A stretch of DNA of 64,000 bases, from contig NZ_KB849728.1 in assembly GCF_000368865.1 (NCBI RefSeq), forward strand, positions 1 to 64,000, read 5' to 3'. This document shows positions 56,887 through 64,000 of this stretch, piece by piece. Made by a program: the position numbers and the translations under genes. Source of the stretch: Acinetobacter bouvetii DSM 14964 = CIP 107468 (lineage in GTDB: Bacteria; Pseudomonadota; Gammaproteobacteria; Pseudomonadales; Moraxellaceae). Position 1 is the stretch's first letter, and every line of letters starts with the position of its first letter. A model generated the notes under the pieces. It saw only the letters and a list, made by a program, of their open reading frames with translations. It was not told the origin of the DNA and did not search any database.

Positions 56887-59325
56887 ATGAAAATTAAGCG
56901 TATATCAAAAATTGATAATTTTGGAATTTTTAAAAATTTTGATTGGGGTCAAAATTTAAGTCTTGGAAACAATCAAACCTATGACTTTAAAGATATCAAC
57001 ATCTTTTATGGACGTAACTACTCAGGCAAAACTAGCCTTTCTAAAATTATTAGATCTTTAGAAAAACAAGGTATTCCAGCTAAATACGATAACCCTAATT
57101 TTCAGATTGAACTCTTAGATAACTCTATCATTTCTCAAAATAATTTATATGCATTCACTCATCCAATTCATGTTTATAATTCAGATTTCGTTAAAGAAAA
57201 TCTAAAATTCATCCATGATGAAAATGCAAATATTGAGTCTTTCTCAGTAACTTTGGGTGGTGACAATCAGCTGATAATAGATCGAATTCAAGAATTGAAA
57301 GATGAATTAGGTTCAAATGAAGACAGCACAAAATCTGGTCTTTATCTCGATATTCAGAATAAAGATAATGAAGTAAGGTGTGCTAACACGGATCATCAAA
57401 ATAAAGTACGTGACTTAGATAAAAAATTATCAGATAAAGCAACTCGTGGCTCAGAATCTATAAAAGACAATCATGAACGTTTTGGTGAGATTCGCTATGA
57501 TAAACGAAATTTAGAAGCGGACATTTCTAAAGTACTGAACAATAACTATCAACAACTAACCCGAACGCAAATAGAATTATTTGAAAGCATTATCCAACAG
57601 CGTGAGCTATCTGCTCCCCCTGAACTCTTACCTTATACTTTAAATTTCTCATCTCTCATAAATTCAACCTCGCAAATTTTAAAAACTGTTGTTGGTGGTT
57701 CTCAGAAAATTGAGGAGTTAGTCAAAGATAGTGAGCTTAATTTATGGGTACAGAAAGGCCAACACCTACATAAGGATCGATCTAGTTGCGCCTTTTGTAC
57801 TAATAAAATTACTGAACAAAGACAAATAGAGTTAAGACAACATTTTGATCAAGAAACCCAGATACTTCAAAATCGCATTGCAGATGGTATAGAACAGATA
57901 AATAAATTATTAGAGAGCCAAAGTTTTAAAATAAGTTTTGATATAAATCATTACTACCAACAACATCATGTCCTTCTAACCGAGTTAAGGGCAAATCTTC
58001 ATGCGAATATAGATCTACAAAAGAAATCGCTTGAACAAATTATAAAATTACTCGAACAAAAAAATAGACAACCATTTACTGAATTAAAAGCTGAATATCC
58101 AATTGACTATTCAGATCGTATTAAAGCTATTCTTGAACAAATTTCTTCTATCAGAGATGAGTGTATTCAATTAAATAGCAACTTAAATAATCAACAAAAA
58201 GAAGCTAAAATTGCATTGCGTTTAGACCACGTTTATAACTTTTTACAACTTATTAATTACAATCAATTAACCACAGATATCGCTCAGGCTTTCCAAGTCA
58301 TAGCTCCTTTAGAAACTGCCCTAACTACACTAAAAACTCGAAAAGCTACAATTCTGTCAGACATTGAAATTAAGAAAGCTAAATTAAGCTCCGAAGAGGA
58401 AGCTTGTAAACGCATTAAAGATCTTCTAAATCATGAATTTGGACATCCCACTTTAAGTTTAGAACCAATTGAAGTTGATACTACTAACGGAAAGCAAATT
58501 AAATTTGAAATACAAAGAATTAAAGATACTAGTAAAACCAAAGCTCACAATTTAAGCGAGGGTGAATGTAGCTTAATTTCATTTTGTTATTTCTTAGCAA
58601 AAGTACAAGAATCTTTAAACAGCGGTGAAGAACCAATTATTTGGATAGATGACCCAATTTGTAGTTTAGATAGTAATCATATTTTCTTTGTGTATAGTTT
58701 AATTAATGAAAAAATTTGCTTACACGGCAAATTTTCGCAGTTATTTATTAGTACGCATAATCTAGATTTTCTTAAATATTTAAAAAGATTAAACATTCGA
58801 GTTATACAGAATGGACAAAATAAAGAATTACAAGTTTCTAAATATTTCATATCTAGAGATGAGAATTCTTCTAAAATATCTAAAATGCCAAAATACTTAA
58901 GTGAATATTCAACTGAATTTAATTATTTGTTCAAACAAATTCATACATGTGCAAGCACCAACATTCTCAGTGATGAAAATCATTCTGTTTTCTATAATTT
59001 TAGTAATAATGCTAGAAAATTTATAGAAATATACTCGTTCTTCAAATTTCCAACCTATTTCAAACACGATGATGAAAGATTAAAGACCTTTTGGAATGAC
59101 GAAATTTATAGATTATTTATAGGAAGAGTAAATAATGAATACTCTCATTGTGCCGGTGTTTTAGAGCGTGGTATGTCTCTAATGGATGTACCTGAAATGC
59201 ATAGAGTTGCTAAAGCAATTATTCAGAAGGTAAAAGAAGACATCCATCAATATGATGCTTTATTAGAAAGTATAGATATTTCAATTCAGAATGACTCACT
59301 TCATCCTAGTCATCAGTCACCATAA
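56887..59325 (+). CDS. RloC/PrrC-like anticodon nuclease candidate (ABC-type ATPase with zinc hook)
   Basis: Protein of 812 residues. Split ABC-ATPase head: Walker A GRNYSGKTS (42-50), ABC signature LSEGECS (556-562), Walker B IIWIDD (584-589) followed by PICSLDSNH, and an H-loop STHN. Between them lie two coiled-coil arms around a CAFC zinc-hook motif (Cys301, Cys304), the mark of RloC. The C-terminal segment carries NNARKFIE (Arg710, Glu714) and NNEYSH (His754), matching the Arg-Glu-His nuclease triad known from PrrC and RloC, which cut tRNA anticodon loops in phage exclusion. AT-rich. Bracketed by 36-bp direct repeats. Function is by motif; the tRNA target is unknown. Confidence 0.85.
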   Translation: MKIKRISKIDNFGIFKNFDWGQNLSLGNNQTYDFKDINIFYGRNYSGKTSLSKIIRSLEKQGIPAKYDNPNFQIELLDNSIISQNNLYAFTHPIHVYNSDFVKENLKFIHDENANIESFSVTLGGDNQLIIDRIQELKDELGSNEDSTKSGLYLDIQNKDNEVRCANTDHQNKVRDLDKKLSDKATRGSESIKDNHERFGEIRYDKRNLEADISKVLNNNYQQLTRTQIELFESIIQQRELSAPPELLPYTLNFSSLINSTSQILKTVVGGSQKIEELVKDSELNLWVQKGQHLHKDRSSCAFCTNKITEQRQIELRQHFDQETQILQNRIADGIEQINKLLESQSFKISFDINHYYQQHHVLLTELRANLHANIDLQKKSLEQIIKLLEQKNRQPFTELKAEYPIDYSDRIKAILEQISSIRDECIQLNSNLNNQQKEAKIALRLDHVYNFLQLINYNQLTTDIAQAFQVIAPLETALTTLKTRKATILSDIEIKKAKLSSEEEACKRIKDLLNHEFGHPTLSLEPIEVDTTNGKQIKFEIQRIKDTSKTKAHNLSEGECSLISFCYFLAKVQESLNSGEEPIIWIDDPICSLDSNHIFFVYSLINEKICLHGKFSQLFISTHNLDFLKYLKRLNIRVIQNGQNKELQVSKYFISRDENSSKISKMPKYLSEYSTEFNYLFKQIHTCASTNILSDENHSVFYNFSNNARKFIEIYSFFKFPTYFKHDDERLKTFWNDEIYRLFIGRVNNEYSHCAGVLERGMSLMDVPEMHRVAKAIIQKVKEDIHQYDALLESIDISIQNDSLHPSHQSP

Positions 59326-59357
59326 AAAAGAGCGCCGAAGCGCTCTTTTTTATTGAA
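59322..59357. repeat. 36-bp direct repeat, right copy; also a terminator
   Basis: Second copy of the repeat at 56780-56815 with one substitution. It includes the TAA stop of the RloC-like gene and forms the same A6 - GAGCGC/GCGCTC - T6 terminator. Confidence 0.85.
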
Positions 59358-59411
59358 AATTAGAGATTTTCATTTGAAAGCCCTAACTGGCGCAGGCATA
59401 GCCTTTGCCGT

Positions 59412-59451
59412 AATTTAGGCAAGAAGCTTCGCTTCTTGAAATCCCTAAATT
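59412..59451. terminator. Nested inverted repeat overlapping the guaA stop
   Basis: Outer arms AATTTAGG (59412-59419) and CCTAAATT (59444-59451), inner arms CAAGAAGC (59420-59427) and GCTTCTTG (59431-59438). The outer arm reaches into the guaA stop codon. No U-tract; may shape the guaA mRNA 3' end. Confidence 0.45.
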
Positions 59452-61018
59452 ATTCCCATTCAATCGTAGCTGGTGGTTTAGACGAAACGTCATAAACAAC
59501 ACGAGAAACGTCTGCAATTTCGTTCATGATGCGTGTAGAGATTTTGTCTACAAGATCATAAGGAAGGTGTGCAAAACGTGCAGTCATAAAGTCCACAGTT
59601 TCTACAGCACGAAGCGCGATTACCCATGCATAACGGCGGCCATCACCCACTACGCCAACAGATTTAACAGGTTGGAATACCGCAAATGCTTGCGCAGTTT
59701 TGTCATACCAGCCGCTTGCACGAAGTTCCTGCATAAAGATGTCATCTGCTAGACGTAAAATGTCCGCATATTCTTTTTTCACTTCACCCAAAATACGCAC
59801 GCCCAAACCTGGACCTGGGAATGGATGACGGTAAAGCATTTCAAACGGCAAGCCTAAAGTTGTCCCTAAACGGCGAACTTCGTCTTTAAACAAGTCACGG
59901 ATTGGCTCAACCAATTCAAACGCTAAATCTTCCGGTAAGCCGCCCACGTTATGGTGCGATTTAATCACGTGCGCTTTGCCGTTTTTAGTGGCAGCAGATT
60001 CAATTACGTCAGGGTAAATTGTGCCTTGCGCAAGGAAGTTCACGCCATCAAGCTTACGCGCTTCTTCAGCAAAAACTTCAATAAATTCACGGCCAATGAT
60101 TTTACGTTTTTTCTCAGGATCAACTTCGCCCGCAAGCGCAGTTAAGAAACGGTTTTCAGCATCGGCACGGATCACACGGATACCCATGTTTTTCGCAAAC
60201 ATGTCCATCACTTGCTCGCCTTCGTTCAAACGAAGCAAGCCGTTGTCCACGAATACACATGTCAATTGATCGCCAATCGCGCGGTGCAAAAGCGCAGCCA
60301 CGACAGATGAGTCCACACCGCCTGAAAGGCCTAACAGAACTTTTTGATCACCAATTTGCTCACGCAGCTGTTCTACGCGCAAATCAATAATGTTTTCAGA
60401 GTTCCAAAGGTTACGGCAGCCGCAGATGCCGTGAACGAAGTTAGACAGCAGCTCTGCGCCTTTTGCAGTGTGCGTTACTTCAGGGTGGAACTGAATCCCG
60501 TAAAAACGGCGGGCTTCATCAGAAACCATCGCATACGGACAGCTTGGCGTGCTTGCAGTAACCTGGAATCCTTCAGGAATACGCGTTACTTTGTCGCCAT
60601 GGCTCATCCACACTTTTAACTGGTCTTTAGTATCTTCTAAATCGCCAATTAATTTGTCACGAACTTGAATATTGACTTCAGCATAGCCAAATTCATGCAC
60701 TGTACCCGGCTCGACTTTGCCGCCCAGCTGCTCTGACATGGTTTGCAGGCCATAGCAAATGCCAAGAACAGGCACGCCTAAGCTGAATACAACTTCTGGC
60801 GCGCGCGGACTACCTTCTTCATGAACACTTTCTGGACCGCCTGAAAGGATGATCCCGTTTGGGTTAAATGCACGAATGTCTTCTTCAGACATATCAAATG
60901 CGTACATTTCTGAATAAACACCAGCTTCACGTACACGGCGTGCAATCAGCTGGCTATATTGAGAACCGAAATCCAAAATCAGGATGCGGTCTTCAGTAAT
61001 TTGGGTATTGGTAGTCAT
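59450..61018 (-). CDS. guaA: GMP synthase (glutamine-hydrolysing)
   Basis: Converts XMP to GMP with ATP and glutamine. Protein of 522 residues. N-terminal class I glutaminase: Cys nucleophile in VLGICYGLQ, His-Glu in [12 protein letters not shown] pyrophosphatase P-loop [10 protein letters not shown], then the C-terminal dimerisation domain with [16 protein letters not shown] and the terminal KPPATIEWE. The ATG at 61018 ([11 protein letters not shown]) is preferred over a start at 61027. Core gene; codon use is biased toward high expression. Confidence 0.97.
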   Translation of the reverse strand: MTTNTQITEDRILILDFGSQYSQLIARRVREAGVYSEMYAFDMSEEDIRAFNPNGIILSGGPESVHEEGSPRAPEVVFSLGVPVLGICYGLQTMSEQLGGKVEPGTVHEFGYAEVNIQVRDKLIGDLEDTKDQLKVWMSHGDKVTRIPEGFQVTASTPSCPYAMVSDEARRFYGIQFHPEVTHTAKGAELLSNFVHGICGCRNLWNSENIIDLRVEQLREQIGDQKVLLGLSGGVDSSVVAALLHRAIGDQLTCVFVDNGLLRLNEGEQVMDMFAKNMGIRVIRADAENRFLTALAGEVDPEKKRKIIGREFIEVFAEEARKLDGVNFLAQGTIYPDVIESAATKNGKAHVIKSHHNVGGLPEDLAFELVEPIRDLFKDEVRRLGTTLGLPFEMLYRHPFPGPGLGVRILGEVKKEYADILRLADDIFMQELRASGWYDKTAQAFAVFQPVKSVGVVGDGRRYAWVIALRAVETVDFMTARFAHLPYDLVDKISTRIMNEIADVSRVVYDVSSKPPATIEWE

Positions 61019-61180
61019 GGCAAACAACTATGCAGGCAACGAATATAAGCGCGGTATTCTAGCATTTTTCCACGCAATGCGCACACTATTCGGACAGACC
61101 CCTAAATTGGCCGATTCCAGTGGCATTGACGGCGCACATTCCTCAAAAAAAGACACACATCGGCTGGCTTTCAACAGCAG

Positions 61181-61212
61181 GAAGCCGCTGAAAGCGGCTT
61201 CTTTATTTTACA
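61181..61212. terminator. Hairpin beyond the DoxX gene
   Basis: GAAGCCGCT/AGCGGCTTC stem with a 3-nt loop; the T-rich side lies on the right. It sits between the DoxX gene (ends 61242, leftward) and the guaA start, and may isolate the two. Confidence 0.5.
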
Positions 61213-61241
61213 GCTGGGCAAAAAAGCTCTCAATCTGCGGA

Positions 61242-61658
61242 TTATTTTTCAATAGCCTGATCAATACTGAATTTTCCTGCGCCCTGCAGCATTAAGAACA
61301 GCAGGCCGCCGGTCATGGCAAAATTTTTCATAAAATTGATGCTGTCCTCTGCGCCGCCATGAAATAAAAATGCCGTGATAAGGCTAAACACTGCCAAGCC
61401 CAATGCCGCAAAGCGTGCCTGAAAACCAAACAGCAATGCCAAACCGCCGCCGAACTCTACCAGAATCGTTAAAGGCAGCATGGCGCCCGGCACCCCCATA
61501 GACTCCATATAACCGACTGTTGCACTGTAGGCCGTGATTTTCCCCCAACCGGCAACAAGAAAAATGTACGCCATAAGAATACGGGCAATCAGTGCAACAG
61601 CCGCATTGGCGGCGGGTTGATTGACAAGATTTTTAACAACAGTATTTGGATTAAACAT
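61242..61658 (-). CDS. DoxX-family membrane protein
   Basis: Inner-membrane protein of 138 residues with four hydrophobic helices. Family features are LIARILMAYIFLVAGWGKI at the first helix and the central LTILVEFGGGLALLFGFQARFAALGL. DoxX-like proteins have been linked to quinone redox and thiol stress in some bacteria; no specific role can be read here. It stands alone. Confidence 0.85.
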   Translation of the reverse strand: MFNPNTVVKNLVNQPAANAAVALIARILMAYIFLVAGWGKITAYSATVGYMESMGVPGAMLPLTILVEFGGGLALLFGFQARFAALGLAVFSLITAFLFHGGAEDSINFMKNFAMTGGLLFLMLQGAGKFSIDQAIEK

Positions 61659-61850
61659 GGTGACACCTTTTGAATTCTATTTTGAAGATGGGTCAATGGT
61701 ACGTCGTTGCTTTTATCTAATAAATATAGATTATCAACACCCAGCGTTCCGTATTTAAAACAATGTGGAATGAAATTAATTACGTTTTAATACTGACTTT
61801 ACAAGACTGTGCTGATAGCATTCCATTACATTTTTGCTTGTTTTTCACTC

Positions 61851-62480
61851 ATGGAACTTATTGATTTTATATTACATGTAGATGACCACCTGCTGGAATT
61901 CATTGCCAATTACGGTGTCTGGATTTACGGCATTCTGTTCCTGATTATTTTTGTCGAAACAGGTTTAGTGGTGATGCCGTTTTTGCCGGGTGACAGCCTG
62001 CTTTTTGCCGCTGGCGCATTGGCTGCATCTACAGGGGCAATGGATCCTTGGATTTTATTTATCTTGCTGTTTCTCGCCGCAGTTTTAGGTGACACGCTGA
62101 ATTATCATATCGGCAAGTACATCGGCCCTCGGGTATTTGAAATTGAATCCCGCTTTATCAATAAGCAGCATTTAATTGCGACACAAAACTTTTTTGCCAA
62201 GCATGGCGGTAAAACCATTATTTTTGCCCGCTTTATCCCTTTTGCCCGCACTTTTGCGCCTTTTGTGGCTGGCGCCGGCAGCATGAATTATAAATTTTTC
62301 CTGAGCTACAATGTCATTGGCGCGCTGTGCTGGACAGGTTCATTCATTCTGCTGGGCTATCTGTTCGGCAACATGCCTATTGTGAAAGACAACTTCACGC
62401 ATTTAATTTTCGGCATTATCATTATCAGCGTCTTGCCGGGCATTATTGGCTTTATCCGCCAAAAAATGAAGAAAAACTGA
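61851..62480 (+). CDS. DedA-family membrane protein
   Basis: Inner-membrane protein of about 209 residues in the DedA/SNARE-associated family, which includes lipid-carrier (undecaprenyl phosphate) flippases. Landmarks: FVETGLVVMPFLPGDSLLF, FLAAVLGDTLNYHIGKYIG and FARFIPFARTFAPFVAGAGSMNYKFFLSYNVIGALCW (shown in part: FARFIPFARTFAPFVAGAG), with the two conserved Arg and the Asp. The ATG at 61851 (MELIDFIL) is the family-typical start; the frame from 61809 adds 14 atypical residues. Confidence 0.9.
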   Translation: MELIDFILHVDDHLLEFIANYGVWIYGILFLIIFVETGLVVMPFLPGDSLLFAAGALAASTGAMDPWILFILLFLAAVLGDTLNYHIGKYIGPRVFEIESRFINKQHLIATQNFFAKHGGKTIIFARFIPFARTFAPFVAGAGSMNYKFFLSYNVIGALCWTGSFILLGYLFGNMPIVKDNFTHLIFGIIIISVLPGIIGFIRQKMKKN

Positions 62481-62513
62481 TTCTTCGGCGCCGCGGCCAT
62501 CTGCGCTTTCCGC

Positions 62514-63107
62514 TCAAGAAAAAAAGCGGATCAGCACAGGCAGCATGCACAGCACCAGCATCATGGCCGATCCCTTATATAAAAGATCGGCTTTGATCTG
62601 CTTGGTATCGCCAGACAGAATTGCGCGCCCAAAAGACATCCAAAACAAGGCGCACGGCAGCAGCACCAGACTGAATACCGCAAAAACCAAGATAAAATTG
62701 GTGGAATTTCCCCATGTTTCCAGCGGCAAAATGCCGGCAGCGAACAGCAGCGCTTTCGGATTCTTAAGCGTTGAAAAAAACAGCTGGCGCGGACGGATAG
62801 ACGTGAAACGCTGATTGTGCTTATGCAAGTCTGAAGACTTCCACAGACGGAAAGCCAGCCAAAACACATAGGCCATACTCAAAAAATGCAGAATATGAAT
62901 TAAATTTGGCCAAATGGGCGCACTTAAATGAATCAATAAAGCCCAAAGATTAATGGCATAAAAATAGCCAAAAAATTCTGCAGGAATAAATAAGCTGGTT
63001 TTCGCGATGCCCTGTTGATGCGCTGAGCTTGCCAGCAATGCATTGGTCGGGCCTGGCGTCATCAGTACCGCAATCATTGCTAAAACAAAAAGCCAACTCT
63101 CAATCAT
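62514..63107 (-). CDS. LysE-family exporter
   Basis: Inner-membrane exporter of 197 residues, five to six helices. MTPGPTNALLASSAHQQG is the LysE/RhtB N-terminal motif, and TLKNPKALLFAAGILPL the second. Convergent with the DedA gene, 33 bp apart. The substrate is unknown; it is distinct from the LysE member at 27026-27646. Confidence 0.87.
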   Translation of the reverse strand: MIESWLFVLAMIAVLMTPGPTNALLASSAHQQGIAKTSLFIPAEFFGYFYAINLWALLIHLSAPIWPNLIHILHFLSMAYVFWLAFRLWKSSDLHKHNQRFTSIRPRQLFFSTLKNPKALLFAAGILPLETWGNSTNFILVFAVFSLVLLPCALFWMSFGRAILSGDTKQIKADLLYKGSAMMLVLCMLPVLIRFFS

Positions 63108-63377
63108 AAAAACCCGGAACTATGCAAAAGTGGGCACACCTTAGCTGAAAATAATTTATAAAAACAAGTACAGATCAGGCTAAAAAAGAATTTTACGGCC
63201 GGCATCACAGGAAATAAATGCAGAATTGAGAGCACTGGAACAGTTTTGCACATAAAATCAATGTTAATTTTATTTTATATTTTTCAAATATTTAACATCA
63301 AAAAATCATCTTCCCCATAAGCACGGAGCAGATATTTGAAAATGCAGGGATACATCGACAAGTTTTATTACACTTTT

Positions 63378-63418
63378 CTCATGCTCAGCCTATTTTGCAG
63401 AAGCAGGCTGAGCATGAG
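63378..63418. terminator. 14-bp perfect hairpin in the 63108-63438 gap
   Basis: CTCATGCTCAGCCT (63378-63391) pairs with AGGCTGAGCATGAG (63405-63418) across a 13-nt loop. It lies 20 bp beyond the lipoprotein stop and probably ends that leftward transcript, but no U-tract follows. The rest of the gap is AT-rich with no gene seen. Confidence 0.55.
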
Positions 63419-63438
63419 GGTGCATGCATGAAATGCTA

Positions 63439-63846
63439 TTATTGCGCAGCGGCTGTCCGTGGAATCATCGGACAGCCTTTAAATTTAGCGGCTTGAAGCA
63501 CGGCTTCCTGTTCGCCCATCAAACGGGCAATTTCTGTCTTTTTGGTATTGGAAGACTGGCCCATATTGACCGAAACACTAGGGCCAATGCCCCAGCCGCC
63601 GTGATTGCTCCAGCCGCCGCCTAAACCGACACCTACTCCCATGCCTGTACGCTTGGCAGGCTGTACGCCATTATTCAAATATTCCTGAATGCGGTTATAT
63701 TCGCTTTGCAATTGAAAACAATTCAGTGACTGGTACTGTGTCGGTGAAACATAGGTTGGCTTTACCGCCGTGGCGCATGCGCCCAACAGCAGTGAACTGG
63801 CGGCCAAAAGGCTTAACTTGAGAAGGCTGAATGTGCTTGCTTTCAT
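63439..63846 (-). CDS. Putative lipoprotein with Gly-rich segment
   Basis: Protein of about 135 residues with a lipoprotein signal (SLLAASSLLLGACAT; lipobox LGAC, Cys about residue 23). The mature part has an YNRIQEYLNNG helix, a Gly-rich GMGVGVGLGGGWSNHGGWG stretch and a C-terminal helix ending near KGCPMIPR. The ATG at 63846 with GAGA upstream is preferred over 63879, which would overlap the upstream gene. Function unknown; probably in the envelope. Confidence 0.7.
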   Translation of the reverse strand: MKASTFSLLKLSLLAASSLLLGACATAVKPTYVSPTQYQSLNCFQLQSEYNRIQEYLNNGVQPAKRTGMGVGVGLGGGWSNHGGWGIGPSVSVNMGQSSNTKKTEIARLMGEQEAVLQAAKFKGCPMIPRTAAAQ

Positions 63847-63859
63847 AAATGTCTCGATC

Positions 63860-64000
63860 TTATTTTTGCTCAATTTCATTGAACAATGATTGATAGGCCT
63901 GCGTCAATTTATGATCTGCTGCCAAATGCACCAACGGCTGATTTTTATGATGCGATTCTTTCATCAAAACTGACGGCGGCAGCATATTTTCAAGCACCGG
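63860..64000 (-). CDS. C-terminal end of a gene cut by the window edge
   Basis: An open leftward frame enters from the right edge and ends at a TAA at 63860-63862, giving 46 visible residues that finish YQSLFNEIEQK. It contains PPSVLMKESHHKNQPLVHLA. Coding character is supported by the clean frame and the 13-bp spacing to the lipoprotein start downstream. I do not recognise the family from this fragment. Confidence 0.6.
   Translation of the reverse strand, partial: PVLENMLPPSVLMKESHHKNQPLVHLAADHKLTQAYQSLFNEIEQK

Noticed and set aside
56780..59357. The RloC-like gene as a conventional insertion sequence or transposon
   Set aside because: No transposase, no terminal inverted repeats and no short target-site duplication. 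The flanking repeats are direct, terminator-like and 36 bp long.

Overview
The window looks like a chromosomal segment of an Acinetobacter species (Gammaproteobacteria, Moraxellaceae). The evidence is protein style and gene order: def-LysM-dprA-tsaC, atpIBEFHAGDC, znuA divergent from zur-znuCB, and a reverse-strand rRNA-type tandem promoter at the left edge. Base composition is moderate in the core genes and clearly AT-rich in two accessory stretches (about 28.8-32.7 kb and 56.8-59.3 kb). I cannot assign a species from sequence alone. I see no tRNA gene, CRISPR array, transposase or integrase.

Layout. 0-0.3 kb: promoters and leader of an rRNA operon that reads out of the window to the left. 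0.3-5 kb: a TetR regulator divergent from an MpaB-type oxygenase, then a copper pair (TonB-dependent copper receptor and DUF2946 protein). 5-8.6 kb: peptide deformylase, LysM protein, DprA and TsaC. 8.9-15.5 kb: a transporter with an AraC regulator, glutathione peroxidase, an RcnB-like protein, lipoproteins and an alcohol dehydrogenase. 15.6-22.9 kb: the complete F1Fo ATP synthase operon with a strong sigma70-type promoter. 23-26 kb: zinc uptake (ZnuABC) and Zur around a perfect 13-bp Zur-box-like palindrome. 26-28.7 kb: DinB, LysE and DyP peroxidase.

28.8-35.7 kb: an orphan type VI secretion VgrG island. VgrG is followed by a small exported protein, a large effector candidate with a lysozyme-like N-terminus and a LAS/M15-type metallopeptidase C-terminus, and a lipoprotein. 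The VgrG gene itself changes composition near its 3' end. 35.9-47.3 kb: a methionine aminotransferase and a MATE pump, then an organosulfur set (flavin monooxygenase, Ssu-like ABC transporter with two permeases, porin, TOBE protein, Crp/Fnr regulator, TauD/AtsK-like dioxygenase). 47.4-55.6 kb: an SDR/TetR pair around a 20-bp palindrome, PhoB-PhoR, GST, OsmC, pirin and a diguanylate cyclase.

55.7-59.4 kb: the most interesting accessory locus. A solitary DNA cytosine-C5 methyltransferase is followed by an 812-residue RloC/PrrC-like anticodon nuclease candidate with a Walker A/B ATPase, a CxxC zinc-hook motif and an R-E-H nuclease triad. The nuclease gene is AT-rich and is bracketed by two 36-bp direct repeats that differ at one base. 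59.4-64 kb: GMP synthase, DoxX, DedA, LysE, a lipoprotein, and a gene cut by the right edge.

Many start codons were moved downstream of the longest open frame where a Shine-Dalgarno sequence, a signal peptide or family length supports it; each such case is noted.
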